Position numbers and translations under genes: made by a program
Part shown: positions 45,097-54,893 of the stretch, piece by piece
Position numbering within the stretch: the first letter of the stretch is position 1
How the letters are laid out: each line of letters starts with the position of its first letter
The notes under the pieces: model-generated
Databases searched by the model: none
Told to the model about the DNA's origin: nothing
Seen by the model: the letters and a program-made list of their open reading frames with translations, nothing else
Source: Trebouxia sp. TZW2008
Lineage: Eukaryota > Chlorophyta > Trebouxiophyceae > Trebouxiales > Trebouxiaceae
DNA length: 64,000 bases
NCBI GenBank assembly: GCA_002118135.1
Contig: BDIU01000337.1
Location: 64,195-128,194, forward strand
Reading direction: 5' to 3'

Positions 45097-48000
45097 ATGT
45101 CGTTTCTGACCAACCTCAACCAGAATGTCCTGTTTACGTTTCTGTACAAATTTTCTGACGGCATCGCACAAGGAGTATGGTCTCTGGCTTCCATGGGCAC
45201 GTACATCTACCTGCTCGAGAACAAGTCCACCAAGGTATGTCGTAGCGATCACTCACACTCACTGTACCGCCCAGATTGATGAAAGCATCTCACCTGTCCC
45301 TGCAGTATGTGGGGTTGGCGCAAGGCATTCAGGGAACTTTCGTAGCTGCATCTGCAATTCCAGGCAGGTTGCACGACATTTGTCAATTGTTTGCAAACAC
45401 CAAATACCACTGCCTGCACTCTGCTGAAAATGCTTTTGGGCTGCAGCTGGTTGGCTGGCAGACCGGACTCGGCGTGATACAGTCCTGAGGTTTTGTGCAG
45501 TCGCGTCATGTGGTATGTATCACTGCTCAGATCTAGCTGTCCATTAAAGCAAGTATTTCAGCAAGCTGTTTTGCTGACCACCAGTGCACAAACCTATTAA
45601 TACTTTCAGCTGCAAAAGTTGATCTCACCTGCGTCACACAGACACACACACACCAAGCAGATGCAGTTGAGGTGTGAACAGCATGCTGACTTCCCGTTGC
45701 TGTGTTGCCTGTGTAGGTGCAATTGCATGCACAACTGCAGCAATCATGCGCCCACAGGAAAACAAAGCTTGCATATTTGGCATGCTTGTGGACGAGAAGT
45801 ACCTTTGGCTGTGTTTTGCCCTGGCTTTGTGGGGCTTAGGGCAAGGGGCAGGGCCAGTAGTAGAAGCTCTGCTTGCAGATTCCACACGCACAGGTATACA
45901 TGCCACCCAGGTGCCTCTTGTTGAGTGCCTTGTGTATGTCTCAGGCACCTTCCTTTGCATTGTTCAGCATCTGGTTTGATGTGTGCATGCACGCGTTTGC
46001 ACAGCATCTCTTGTACACCACAACTGGGTCTTGCACAGTCTGAGTGGCTGGCTGCCTGATCGGCTAGTCAAACCATACTGTCTCTTGCCCTCAAACTATG
46101 TACATCGGTGAGGTAGGCGCATGTAAAGTCTGGCAATTGCTGTTATGAGTGTTGCCATTGCAATTGCAGGCTCCAGATCCCGAGTGTACTCCTTGCTGTT
46201 CAGCACTGGCCTAGCAGGCATGTCAATTGGCCCATGCGCAGCAGCAGCAACATTTGCCATCACTGGCAATGCATGGCACATTCAGACCCTACAGCATGTG
46301 ATCTTGGTGGGTATGGTGTTGGCCCTGGTTCCCATACTGGCGTTGCTGTGTCTTGACGACGACAAGTCATTGGGAGCGGAGAGCGATCCGCACAGACATC
46401 ACCAGCCGCAAAGCAATTCAACAGGTGAGAGAGGAGCTCCACCCTGTGATCAATAACTGATCCTGATGTAGGTGCTAGGTGTGTTCTCGACCTGTATCAA
46501 CTTGTGCTGGGCACTTTCATATCTTGCTTGTGTAGGCAAAGCATACAGCTGTTCTACTGTGCCTAAACATGCTGCTGTCATACAAGATCCCAAAATGTCA
46601 TCAAGCTTTACAAGGAGGGCATACATTTCCATAAGCATTCTAGGGGCTGAAGCTTGACTCCATCATTGCAGACTGCTGAAAAGTTGCTTTTGATCATGTT
46701 GTGTTCATTTATCAGGATGTTGTGTTTGTCCGTCAGGACGTGCATTGTGTCCTCTTGGCTAATTAGCATGAGTGAGCTTGCAGCTGTTCATGAAGTCAGA
46801 TGAGTCACATCTGGCTCCCTACCCCGGACTGTGAATTCTATTGGTTGATTGATTGATTGAAACCCTGTGTACGTTTCCAAGCTGCAGTCCTGAGTTGACT
46901 TGTCTGAAACTTTTTGCAGTCGGAGCCTCATTTGTGCAGAAACTTTGCTCACATCATGCTTCTTCTCTTGCTGTGCAGGCAAGGATGCAGACACACTGCA
47001 GCAGAAAGCACCAAGAACCCTAAGCAAGACGGCAATTCCCTACTTTCTGGCCACATCTGATGTGCTGTTTGGAATGGCTTCTGGCATGACTATCAAATTC
47101 TTCCCAATCTTCTTCCTCAGACAAGTTGAGCTGCCACCAATTGGAACCAACTTCATTATGGCGGGAACTCCACTCTGTATTGCCACCATGTCCTTTTTAG
47201 CGCCACAAATCTCCCGCCTTGTAGGTGAGCCTTATGCATATTTTGGCGCCAAATAATCAGCCAAGCTGCCTTGCTTGCACTCAAACTAATCTCCCGGTCA
47301 AATTGCAGCTATATTGCATAAGAAGCCTCCCTTCAAAAGCAGCATTGCTGCACAGACCTGCGACGTCACCTGTGGAGAAAGTCGCACCAGAAGTCGACAT
47401 AATGTGCAGATACACAGTGTATGTGTGTTGCATTTAGCACATCTGCCGTGCAAGGTATACCAAGCCTTCAAATATCTGCATGACTGGCATACTCTGCAAC
47501 AGCACACATTGATTGGAAGTCCAGCTGCAACATGTCATACTGTATGAATCTTTGAAAACTCAACCCATCAATGCAAATGCAAGTCTGCAACTAGCACCCC
47601 ACTGAATGTCAGTGCCTGACCATGTGCTGTTGGGGTACAGGTCGCATCCCCACAATATAGTCATTCAAGCTAATTCGCGTGAGCCTGATGGCCTTCATGG
47701 GAACCTATCTTCAGCTCTGAAACCAAATTGGGAGTCAGTCAATCAGATGCATCAGTGATAGCATCTGATGCAAGTGATCCAGTCACTGTGCCTTGCAGGC
47801 CGAGTACCAACAATCTTGGCATTCAAGCTGATAGGAGTCAGTCTGATGGGTTTCATGGGGGTGTACCCTAGATTCTGGACTCGTCTGGGAATCATCATTC
47901 CTGTGTATGTAATACGCTCAGCTATCATCAATAGCGCCTATCCCCTACAGAAGAGCATTCTGATGGACTTTGTGCCCAAAGTAAGCTGCCTGTGCACATC

Positions 48001-49185
48001 ACATTACTCACAAGTGTTTGTCTGTTGTCAGTAGCAGCCAAAAGCGTGAGTCATGATCCATGATAGTTCGTAGTGCGCTCGGCTATCATCAACAACGCGT
48101 GTACAGATTCTGTCTTGTTGACAGTCTGCCCGCTGTCAGCTGACTATGCTACAAGAGCCTGGAAGTACTGTGTCATTGACAATCCGTTACATGAAATGCA
48201 GAACCATGTTTGAAAGCCTGCACAATTGTCAAAAGCTGCATGGCATGGTGCAGTACATGTTGCGTGTCTGCGTGTCCATTGTGAATGCTTACATCTGACT
48301 GCCATCACAGCAGTTGTTGACGATTTTCAGCAAGCTGTATGAAGGAGTGCGCAATTGGTGTGTTCCAAAACTCTAATACGGTGCTTGCATGAGACGAGAG
48401 CAAGGTAGAAGAGCGATGCATGGGACAAGACATATATGGTCTTGTCTGTTGAAAAATTCAGTGTGTTTCGAAACCTTGATATGGTGTTTGCCTGATTTGA
48501 GAGCAAGATGGAACAGCGATGGTTGGGAAAAGAAATTTATGATCTTGTATGTTGAAAGAATCTTGATTCTTGCAGGAGTCAAGAGCAAGGCAGAGCAGTC
48601 TTGATGGCGTGCTTGTGTTTGGCTAGTCACATACTTGACAGAAGCCACGTGGTTTTTGCAGGAATCAAGAGCAACACAACTTAGCTTTAGTTCGCAAAGT
48701 CTGTGACCAATATATACCAAGATATGTACATTTTGATGCAATTCTTCTAGTCATTGCAGGAGTCAAGAGCAAGATGGAACAGCCTTGACGGCGTGCTTGT
48801 GTTTGGCTGGTCAGGTTCAGCCTTGCTAGGTGGCATATTAGTCGACAGATATGGTTTTGACGTCACATTCTGCCTCACAGCTCTCATGCAAGGCATAGGG
48901 GCCTGCTTCCTAATCCCATTACTGTTTCTGGTACCCAAGAAGGAAGCTGCGCATCAGCCGAGTGATGCAGTGCCAACAGCTGCCTTGGCAGCCGCAGGGG
49001 CAATTACGAATTTGGCAGCGACAGATGTTGAGGTTTTAGCTGATGGGCAGGTTGGCGCTTTGAGTCAGCTTACTGGTGAAGTGCAAGATGTTGAGCAGCC
49101 GCTGTTGATGCCTTATAGACAGCCTCGTAGGACAAGCATCAGCTACTTAGCAAGCAGCCCGGCACGTGCCAGCTTGGAGCTATAA
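45097..49185 (+). CDS. Major facilitator superfamily transporter
   Basis: Eight exons in phase, 515 residues: 45097-45234, 45306-45363, 45447-45512, 45717-45893, 46170-46424, 46979-47224, 47799-47980 and 48760-49185. Hydrophobic segments fit about 12 helices. The MFS motif A is visible after helix 2-3 as AGWLADRTRRD. Other landmarks are LWGLGQGAGPVVEALLADST, SRSRVYSLLF, GMASGMTIKFFPIFF, and a C-terminal SGSALLGGILVDRYGFD (second motif-A-like loop). The substrate cannot be read from sequence. The C-terminal 75 residues are hydrophilic and Ala/Gln-rich, presumably cytosolic. ATG at 45097 is the first in frame. Intron 2 begins with GC (45364). Confidence 0.85.
47635..47725 (+). repeat. Upstream echo of MFS exon 47799-47980
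   Basis: ACAGGTCGCATCCCCACAAT through CTGATGGCCTTCATGGGAAC repeats the acceptor edge and about 75 bases of the exon, 160 bases upstream. A TAG interrupts the frame. A short 3'-side echo (GTGCGCTCGGCTATCATCAA) is at 48072-48100. Confidence 0.8.
48380..48759 (+). repeat. Four upstream echoes of the last MFS exon
   Basis: Variants of GAGTCAAGAGCAAGATGGAA lie near 48393, 48499, 48577 and 48658, ahead of the intact 48760 copy. The 48577 copy has a TGCAG acceptor and GGCGTGCTTGTGTTTGGCTA, then TAG, in frame order. Confidence 0.8.
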
Positions 49186-50207
49186 CGGCAGTTGTCTGAG
49201 TTGTTGCCACACATACCAGCTTGGAACTATGGCTTTGGCCATGAGTCTGCTTTTGCCTTATGATTTTGCCCTGCATCACCAATTTAAAGCTATGGCTTTG
49301 ATCATGTCATTGAAATTGTTGCTGCTTAAACTCTCAGAGGCAGCTGTCAGAACAGCATAGACTTCACTCCCTTTTGTCTGGACCTTCTTTAGAACTTGCA
49401 TTCACTTCAGAAGCAGCTGATTGCTCGCCTAGATGCTTAGGGAATTGAAATTATATCACTTGCCTCCTCTGCAGTTAGCTAACAGCTTGCTTCAGACAAC
49501 AACCAATCACCCGCTGATGCCGAGCTGCAGAGCCTGTTTCAACTTTCATTTATGAATTGAACACACTCTGGACAGTCATCATGTCTCTATGCCTTTGACC
49601 TTTCGGAGGGCTTCTTCATTATTTTGCAATGCTTTGATGAGGTTCATTGTGTGCAGCTTCTATCATCACGAAGAAGCTAGAAATTGTTTGAACGGTGAGA
49701 GGCCCAGCCTTCTGTGCACCACAGCCTGCGGCTTGATGCATGATGGATCAGCAAATGCGTTTCCTGAAAAGCCTGTTTGAGCACACCAGGCAATGGACCT
49801 GCAAAAGTCTGCCTGCATGGTTATGCAGAATGAGCATTTGCCAACTTGTGCACATGCATGAGCACATTAAAGTAGCACAGCCTGCCTGTGACCGCAACAT
49901 TTCTAGCCCAAAACGAACCCCATGAACAATTATGATAGCATTAATGTACAAAGAACGCTGAGCAGTTGATTCTCATTCAGTCAATACAACAACAGCTACA
50001 AAGGCAATCTCAAACAAGGCCATGGCGCCAAAGTACCAGCTTGGCTGACAATCTCCTTGCGGGCATGACGGAAACTGTGCGAATGCAGGTCATGAAGACC
50101 AAGCTGCTGCTAATCGCAGAAACTGCCATCACTCAGCTCCTTGTTTTCCGCTGTTTGGGGACAAGCATGACAGCAATGGAGAGCATGACAGCTGAAAGCA
50201 CTGTTGA
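49186..50207. other. Convergent intergenic region, no gene seen
   Basis: The MFS stop (plus) and ClpR stop (minus) flank about 1 kb. Short AT-richer frames here have no motifs. Repeated words such as AGCTTGGAACTATGGCTTTG and AAAGCTATGGCTTTGATCAT at 49220-49310 indicate an old tandem duplication. Confidence 0.4.
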
Positions 50208-52667
50208 TCAATAGCCGCCTTCAGCAGAAGCACCAGCCGGTACTCGCCCTCCAGCCCTTGGTTCAACCATGCGTTGCTGCGCAGGCGCTGAATAGTCCTT
50301 CCTGTCAACCATTTTCGTGTCCTTGGCCTCAACAATTTTGTCAATGATTCCGTAGTCAATGGCCTCAGCAGGTGTGAACCACCTGTTGCGACCCATGTCT
50401 TTCCTCATTGTTTCCTGGTCCTTCCCTGCACCAAAGTCAGCAACATTCAAGACCTTTTTGCATGCTTACACTGATTGATTGTTTGATTGGACACCCGTGC
50501 CCGCGCATATGCGAGGTAGGTACGCTTACACTAAAGATGTACATCACTTGCTAACAAGGAAGCTGCTCAACACACAGGAGGGATACATCCCCCGCAGAAA
50601 GCAAACCAGACACTTGACAAAGCTGGCACTAGGCTGTTCATAGCTTGGACAGAGGATTATGCAAAAGCTTGGTCAACACAGGCTTGCACAGCAGCTGGTC
50701 GTTGCAGGCAGTCGAGCACGGTCTGTGTAAGCTGTGCAATGAGCAGCTTCACATTGCGTCTTGATCTGTTGAGCATGACGAGGCTTTGCAAGCAAGCAAC
50801 GCAATGTGTTGCATGCTAACACATTGTGCTGCACGCTGGCATGTTGCGTCGCATGCTGGCATGTTGTGTTTCATGCTGGCATGTTGTGTTGCATGCTGGC
50901 AGTGATGGCTTGCATGCTGGCATTGACGTATAAATGTGTGCACGCTGACATTGATGTACACATGTGTGCATGCATGTACAGAACAGATTACGCGTAACGC
51001 TGATGATTGCAAAGCTCAAGCTGATGGCAGGACATTGTCTTGCAAGCTGGCATGTTGTGTTGAATGTTGGCATTGCCGTATCGATGCAAGCATGCATGTA
51101 CAAGTATTACACGTCGCATGGATTGTTGCAAAATTTCAAGCTGGCAGGGCTGTGCTGGGGACAACCATGTTGTGTTGGTGACAGCTGAAGCAATGAAGCT
51201 ATACCTGTAAACTCGCACATGAGGTCAATGTAAACCTTGGTGTTGTACTCCAACTCATTGGCCTTTATCATCATGTTGGTCACATTCCCAAAACTGCGGT
51301 TCATTCTTGGAGCTGCTGTCTGGATTGTTCCATTTGCCACAGACATTCTTTTCCCCTTTTCGCCTGAGGCCAGAAGCATTGCAGCATTGCCATAGGCCTT
51401 GCCCACGTTCACAGTGTAAATGTCTGGCTTGATGTATCTCATGGTGTCTAGGATGGTGTGAGCGTCTGTGTCAAAGGCCACAGCCTCGCCTTGTTCGCTC
51501 TGTGAGCCTATGCTGTTGAAGTAGATGTATGCTGGCTTTTCAGGCTCACTCCAGTTCAGCCACAGCAGCTCTGAAATCAGCAGCTCGCAAACTGATGGCA
51601 CCAACTGCAGTCACATAGAACTAGTAAAGCAACATACTGTCTGTTTCAAACAATTCAGGTTTTGAAGAATTTGCAGGCTACGTATGATGTGGTGTGTGTT
51701 GGTTTATATTGTATGATGCAGCACGGCCACTTTGGGTTGCTGTTTGAAATAGGCCTGATCACAAGATGAACACAACAGCATGAAGCAACAAATTCTGGCA
51801 GCATTGCCTCAGTGCAACATGAAAGAAAGACAGAAGTGTGCAATGTATGCAATTTCTATAGAAACGCTGAAGTGCATTTGAGGTGCTGCTCAAAGTATGA
51901 CATGCAGCATGGCCAGAGCACGTGGACGTTGCAAAAGACTGAGAAGATCTACAGCACGCACAGCAGGCCACACGTAACAGTGCCTGTGCAGCTAGCTGTC
52001 TGCATAGTGGTTACAAACCGACACATCAGCAGGCACTCTGTAGCCAAGACAGGTGCTGCATGAAATTTGAGCTGTGTCTTCAAGTCCAGTTGACTTACCG
52101 GCATGCCAACGTAGACGATACGAGCGTCCAGCAGAAGAGAGGGAAGGTCAGGAGGCTTCCTAGAGCCTTGCCTCTTGTTAGAGCCAGTAGCAGGCTGCCA
52201 TCCAGCCATGCGAGTCACCATCCTGGTAGCCTCGCAAACAGGAGTTGAGGCGTAGGATGTTGTGGAGCTGATGGCCTTCCACATTTCCTCCTGTAACAAG
52301 GCGTTGCTGATAAGCTGGAGTGTCAACAGGTAGAAGTGCACAGAGAATCATGCTTGAGTGATAGCACCGCGATGCTTGCCTCCTGCGCCTCTGTTGTTTT
52401 GGGGCGCCAATCATTCGCGAGCCCTAGAGCTTGTATTTGCCGGGGGGACAGACCATAAGCGTTTGCTGGTGCTACGATCTTTGGCTCTGAGACGGTCGGC
52501 AAATCTTCCTCATCCTGCTGCCAAAGGAGCCCGGCACGGCATCGCTGCGGCTTACGGCTTCTACATGACCGGACAGCCGGCTGGCTGAGCTTTCTGCCAG
52601 GAAAAGTATTCCTACCAGTTACTCTGCAGTGGATGGGCTGACAGGAATGCTGCAAACAGGTCTGCAT
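50208..52667 (-). CDS. Plastid ClpR (non-catalytic Clp protease core subunit)
   Basis: Four exons in phase: 52667-52380, 52290-52099, 51604-51205 and 50425-50208, 365 residues. The ATG at 52667 starts an Arg/Ser-rich transit-like leader. Then come a ClpP fold with YIYFNSIGSQSEQGEAVAFD and the region corresponding to the catalytic Ser (VGKAYGNAAMLLASGEKGKR), where Ser is Gly. The His region (NGTIQTAAP) has Gln. The C-terminal part reads WFTPAEAIDYGIIDKIVEA. Loss of Ser and His defines ClpR subunits, which by family knowledge form part of the plastid ClpPR ring; I do not assign R1-R4. The C terminus ends in an Ala/Gly/Pro tail. Intron 1 begins with GC. The gene is divergent from DPH3 with 273 bases between starts. 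Confidence 0.88.
50795..50925. repeat. Tandem repeat of about 20-30 bases in ClpR intron 3
   Basis: CATGCTGGCATGTTGTGTTG and variants recur six to seven times from about 50810 to 50920, with weaker copies near 51040-51070. The open frames it makes on both strands (Met/Cys/His-rich) are artefacts. Confidence 0.85.
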
Positions 52668-52940
52668 AGATACTCGCGCACGCCCGTGGGAGAATGCACG
52701 GGTTATTGTACTTTGCCACACTCGCTATCGCTACGTGCTTGCGTAGTGCTGTAAACCAGTGCAACACATATGCTGTGCCTCTCAATTACTGCCAATTACT
52801 GATGATCAACCCTGTTAGGTTCTAGAACTTGCAGCTGGCACTTTCGTGCGGACATTGCACCAGGCGGCCATTCGGCGCGTTGCATCAAGCTTCGAGGCTG
52901 ATATCGCGTTGTCCTACCGCCGTTGGTCGTGCTCGTAGTC
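52668..52940. promoter_or_regulatory. Short bidirectional promoter region, ClpR / DPH3
   Basis: Only 273 bases separate the ClpR start (minus, 52667) and the DPH3 start (plus, 52941). Both promoters and 5' UTRs must fit here or overlap the genes. No TATA box is obvious. Confidence 0.45.
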
Positions 52941-53397
52941 ATGTCATACGACGACATAGAGATCGAGGATATGGAGTGGAACGAGGAGCTCAGCGCTTTC
53001 ACGTACCCTTGCCCCTGCGGGGACTTGTTTCAAATAACCAAGGTACACAAGTTAGTTTAGTTTGGCGTCTGGGATGTCCCGTGCTCCCGGCGGTTGAACC
53101 TTGTTAGGTTCGCATAGTGCTGCCGCCTTACTCACAGCTGCTGTTCAGGAGGAGTTGGCAGAAGGGGAGGAGATCGCAAGATGTCCAAGCTGCTCCTTGT
53201 ATATCACTGTAGTCTACGACCCGGTACGCCGGCGTTTGACAAGTCTGCAGTACAGCTTTGTCCCCCGTGTGACTGGTATACGTGACTGGTGTTCTTGGCT
53301 TGAGACTCAATAGCTGCTACTGCTGTTGCAGGAGGACTTTCAGGATCCTGAACCGCCAGCTGTTCAGCCAGAGGCTTCACCAGTTGTTGTTGCTTGA
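52941..53397 (+). CDS. DPH3: DPH3, CSL-type zinc finger protein of diphthamide synthesis
   Basis: Three exons (52941-53042, 53149-53223, 53332-53397) give 80 residues, the usual family length. The start MSYDDIEIEDMEW is typical. Zinc ligands are Cys24, Cys26 (YPCPCGD), Cys46 and Cys49 (ARCPSCSL). The C-terminal tail is acidic then Pro/Val-rich. By family knowledge DPH3 supplies electrons to the DPH1-DPH2 radical enzyme in the first step of diphthamide formation on eEF2, and also to Elongator. Both introns are GT-AG. Confidence 0.95.
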
Positions 53398-53995
53398 CTC
53401 ATCTAAGCAATCAGCCTTGCCATACAACCTGTAGTCCTCAAAATCCAGTTTGCTCATTGCAAGTTTACCTCAGGCGATTGACAATTGAGGGGTTCGGAAA
53501 ATGGCACAAATCATTAAACAGCATTTCTGTGGCTGGCAACAAAACCCAATGCCAACTTTGTTTTACGGACACCCAGAAGCGCAGCCATGCACAAATACTT
53601 TACTGAGGGCCACAGCCCTGATCATCCACTAACGTGTGCAAATAATGGCATGATTGGACATGCGTCCAAGCTACGTTGTTCCTGACCCTTAGACTGTCAC
53701 TACAGGATTTCAGGTGATGTTCTCTGCTGCACATTTCAAGTTGTTGAGCAAAAGGTTAGTCAGTTCTCATCATTCATCATTTTTGATGGTCGTGACAGCA
53801 TTTTTGATTGTGAGCTCTATGACTGGCTGAAGAGCAGCCCGCCTCCTCAGCATTGAAGCTCAAGGCTGGGTGTGCATTGACTGTTGATTGAATTCTCAAA
53901 AGCACAACAGCTATGTGCAGCTGCTTTGCAAGTGGGAGAACCTGACCAAGTTTTGATTGCCTGCGCAGGTGTTGCAGCTTGACGCAGACACATCT
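53398..53995. other. Intergenic region, nothing recognised
   Basis: After the DPH3 stop there are short plus-strand frames without splice partners. I see no RNA gene or mobile element. Confidence 0.35.
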
Positions 53996-53999
53996 GTTT

Positions 54000-54860
54000 C
54001 AGACCATGGCCTCAGGAGTACTGTGGCAAACAAAGACATGCCCATCTGTTTGGATAGCTTCAAGCTTGATCAAATCAAAAGGGCTGTGACGTATCGAGGC
54101 TATTATTGTAGCATGACCATGATATAGACAGACCTGCATTTTCGTCTGAATTGCTTCAAGTTTCTGGCCAAGATTGCGGGGGTGTGACATGTTCAGACAT
54201 TGCCACAAGTTCTCTGCAACACAGATCGACCTTTGTGTTCATTAGGATAGCTTTGGATTTCTGGCAATGTTAAAGGGGTTGTGACATGACAGGCCTTGCA
54301 CAATTGCAGCCAGCTGGCATGTTGGAGCATCTATTCACCCTTAGCAGGAATTTGTTTTCTGCTTTGAGCATGTCGACCAGCTATGCTTGGCAATCGGCAA
54401 GGTAATGTGGCTGAAGACCTGCGGCATGTCAACATATAGGCTTGCTGTTAAACCCACATCGCAGAGTCAAATTGGTCTACATGGGCAGCAATGTTTGCTG
54501 CAATCTTGAGCAACTTGGTCGATACAACCGCCTTTGGTCTCTTGTTGGACTGCACCGTGTCAAAAGCCGCTTCGTGATTTGCAAATGTTTTGCCGCAACC
54601 CAGAATTCCAATTGACACGCTCTTTGAGCTGATGCTGCAGACATTAGTCCATTCGATGTAAAAGCACATGAACTTATGGAAATGACAGCATCATGCTCAT
54701 CGCACACAGCTCGGGGGAGAGCACGAATGCGGTGGATGATAGTGGAACAGAGCTGAGCGCTGAACTGACCTTTCAAGACACGAAACGCCCATTAGTCACT
54801 TCTGTCAGCAATTTCGTCAACCAGCACTCGAACTGACTACAAGTACAGAGTGCGCAGGCG
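54000..54860 (-). CDS. Unresolved minus-strand gene or pseudogene with a GILGCGKT motif
   Basis: Coding-like minus-strand segments: about 54835-54690 (LVDEIADRSD, then an in-frame TAA, then WAFRVLKGQFSAQLCSTIIH), 54640-54454 after a CTGCAG acceptor (SSKSVSIGILGCGKTFANHE, ending ...FDSAMWV and TAA) and 54085-54000 (FDLIKLEAIQTDGHVFVCHS). GILGCGKT fits the Walker A spacing G-x4-GK-T, but it could equally be a glycine-rich dinucleotide loop. I cannot join the segments in phase and do not recognise the family. The in-frame stop suggests either a mis-set splice site or a broken gene. It is divergent from ERMP1, whose ATG is at 54894. Confidence 0.3.
54040..54290 (-). repeat. Three-copy echo of a short minus-strand segment
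   Basis: Plus-strand words GGATAGCTTCAAGCTTGATC (54053), GAATTGCTTCAAGTTTCTGG (54148) and GGATAGCTTTGGATTTCTGG (54245), each followed by a purine-rich stretch and GTGAC, are spaced about 95 bases. On the minus strand two of them read KLEAIQT. This matches the exon-echo pattern of the window. Confidence 0.7.
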
Positions 54861-54893
54861 CCCAAGCACTCACAGAGTGAATGCGTTTCAACA

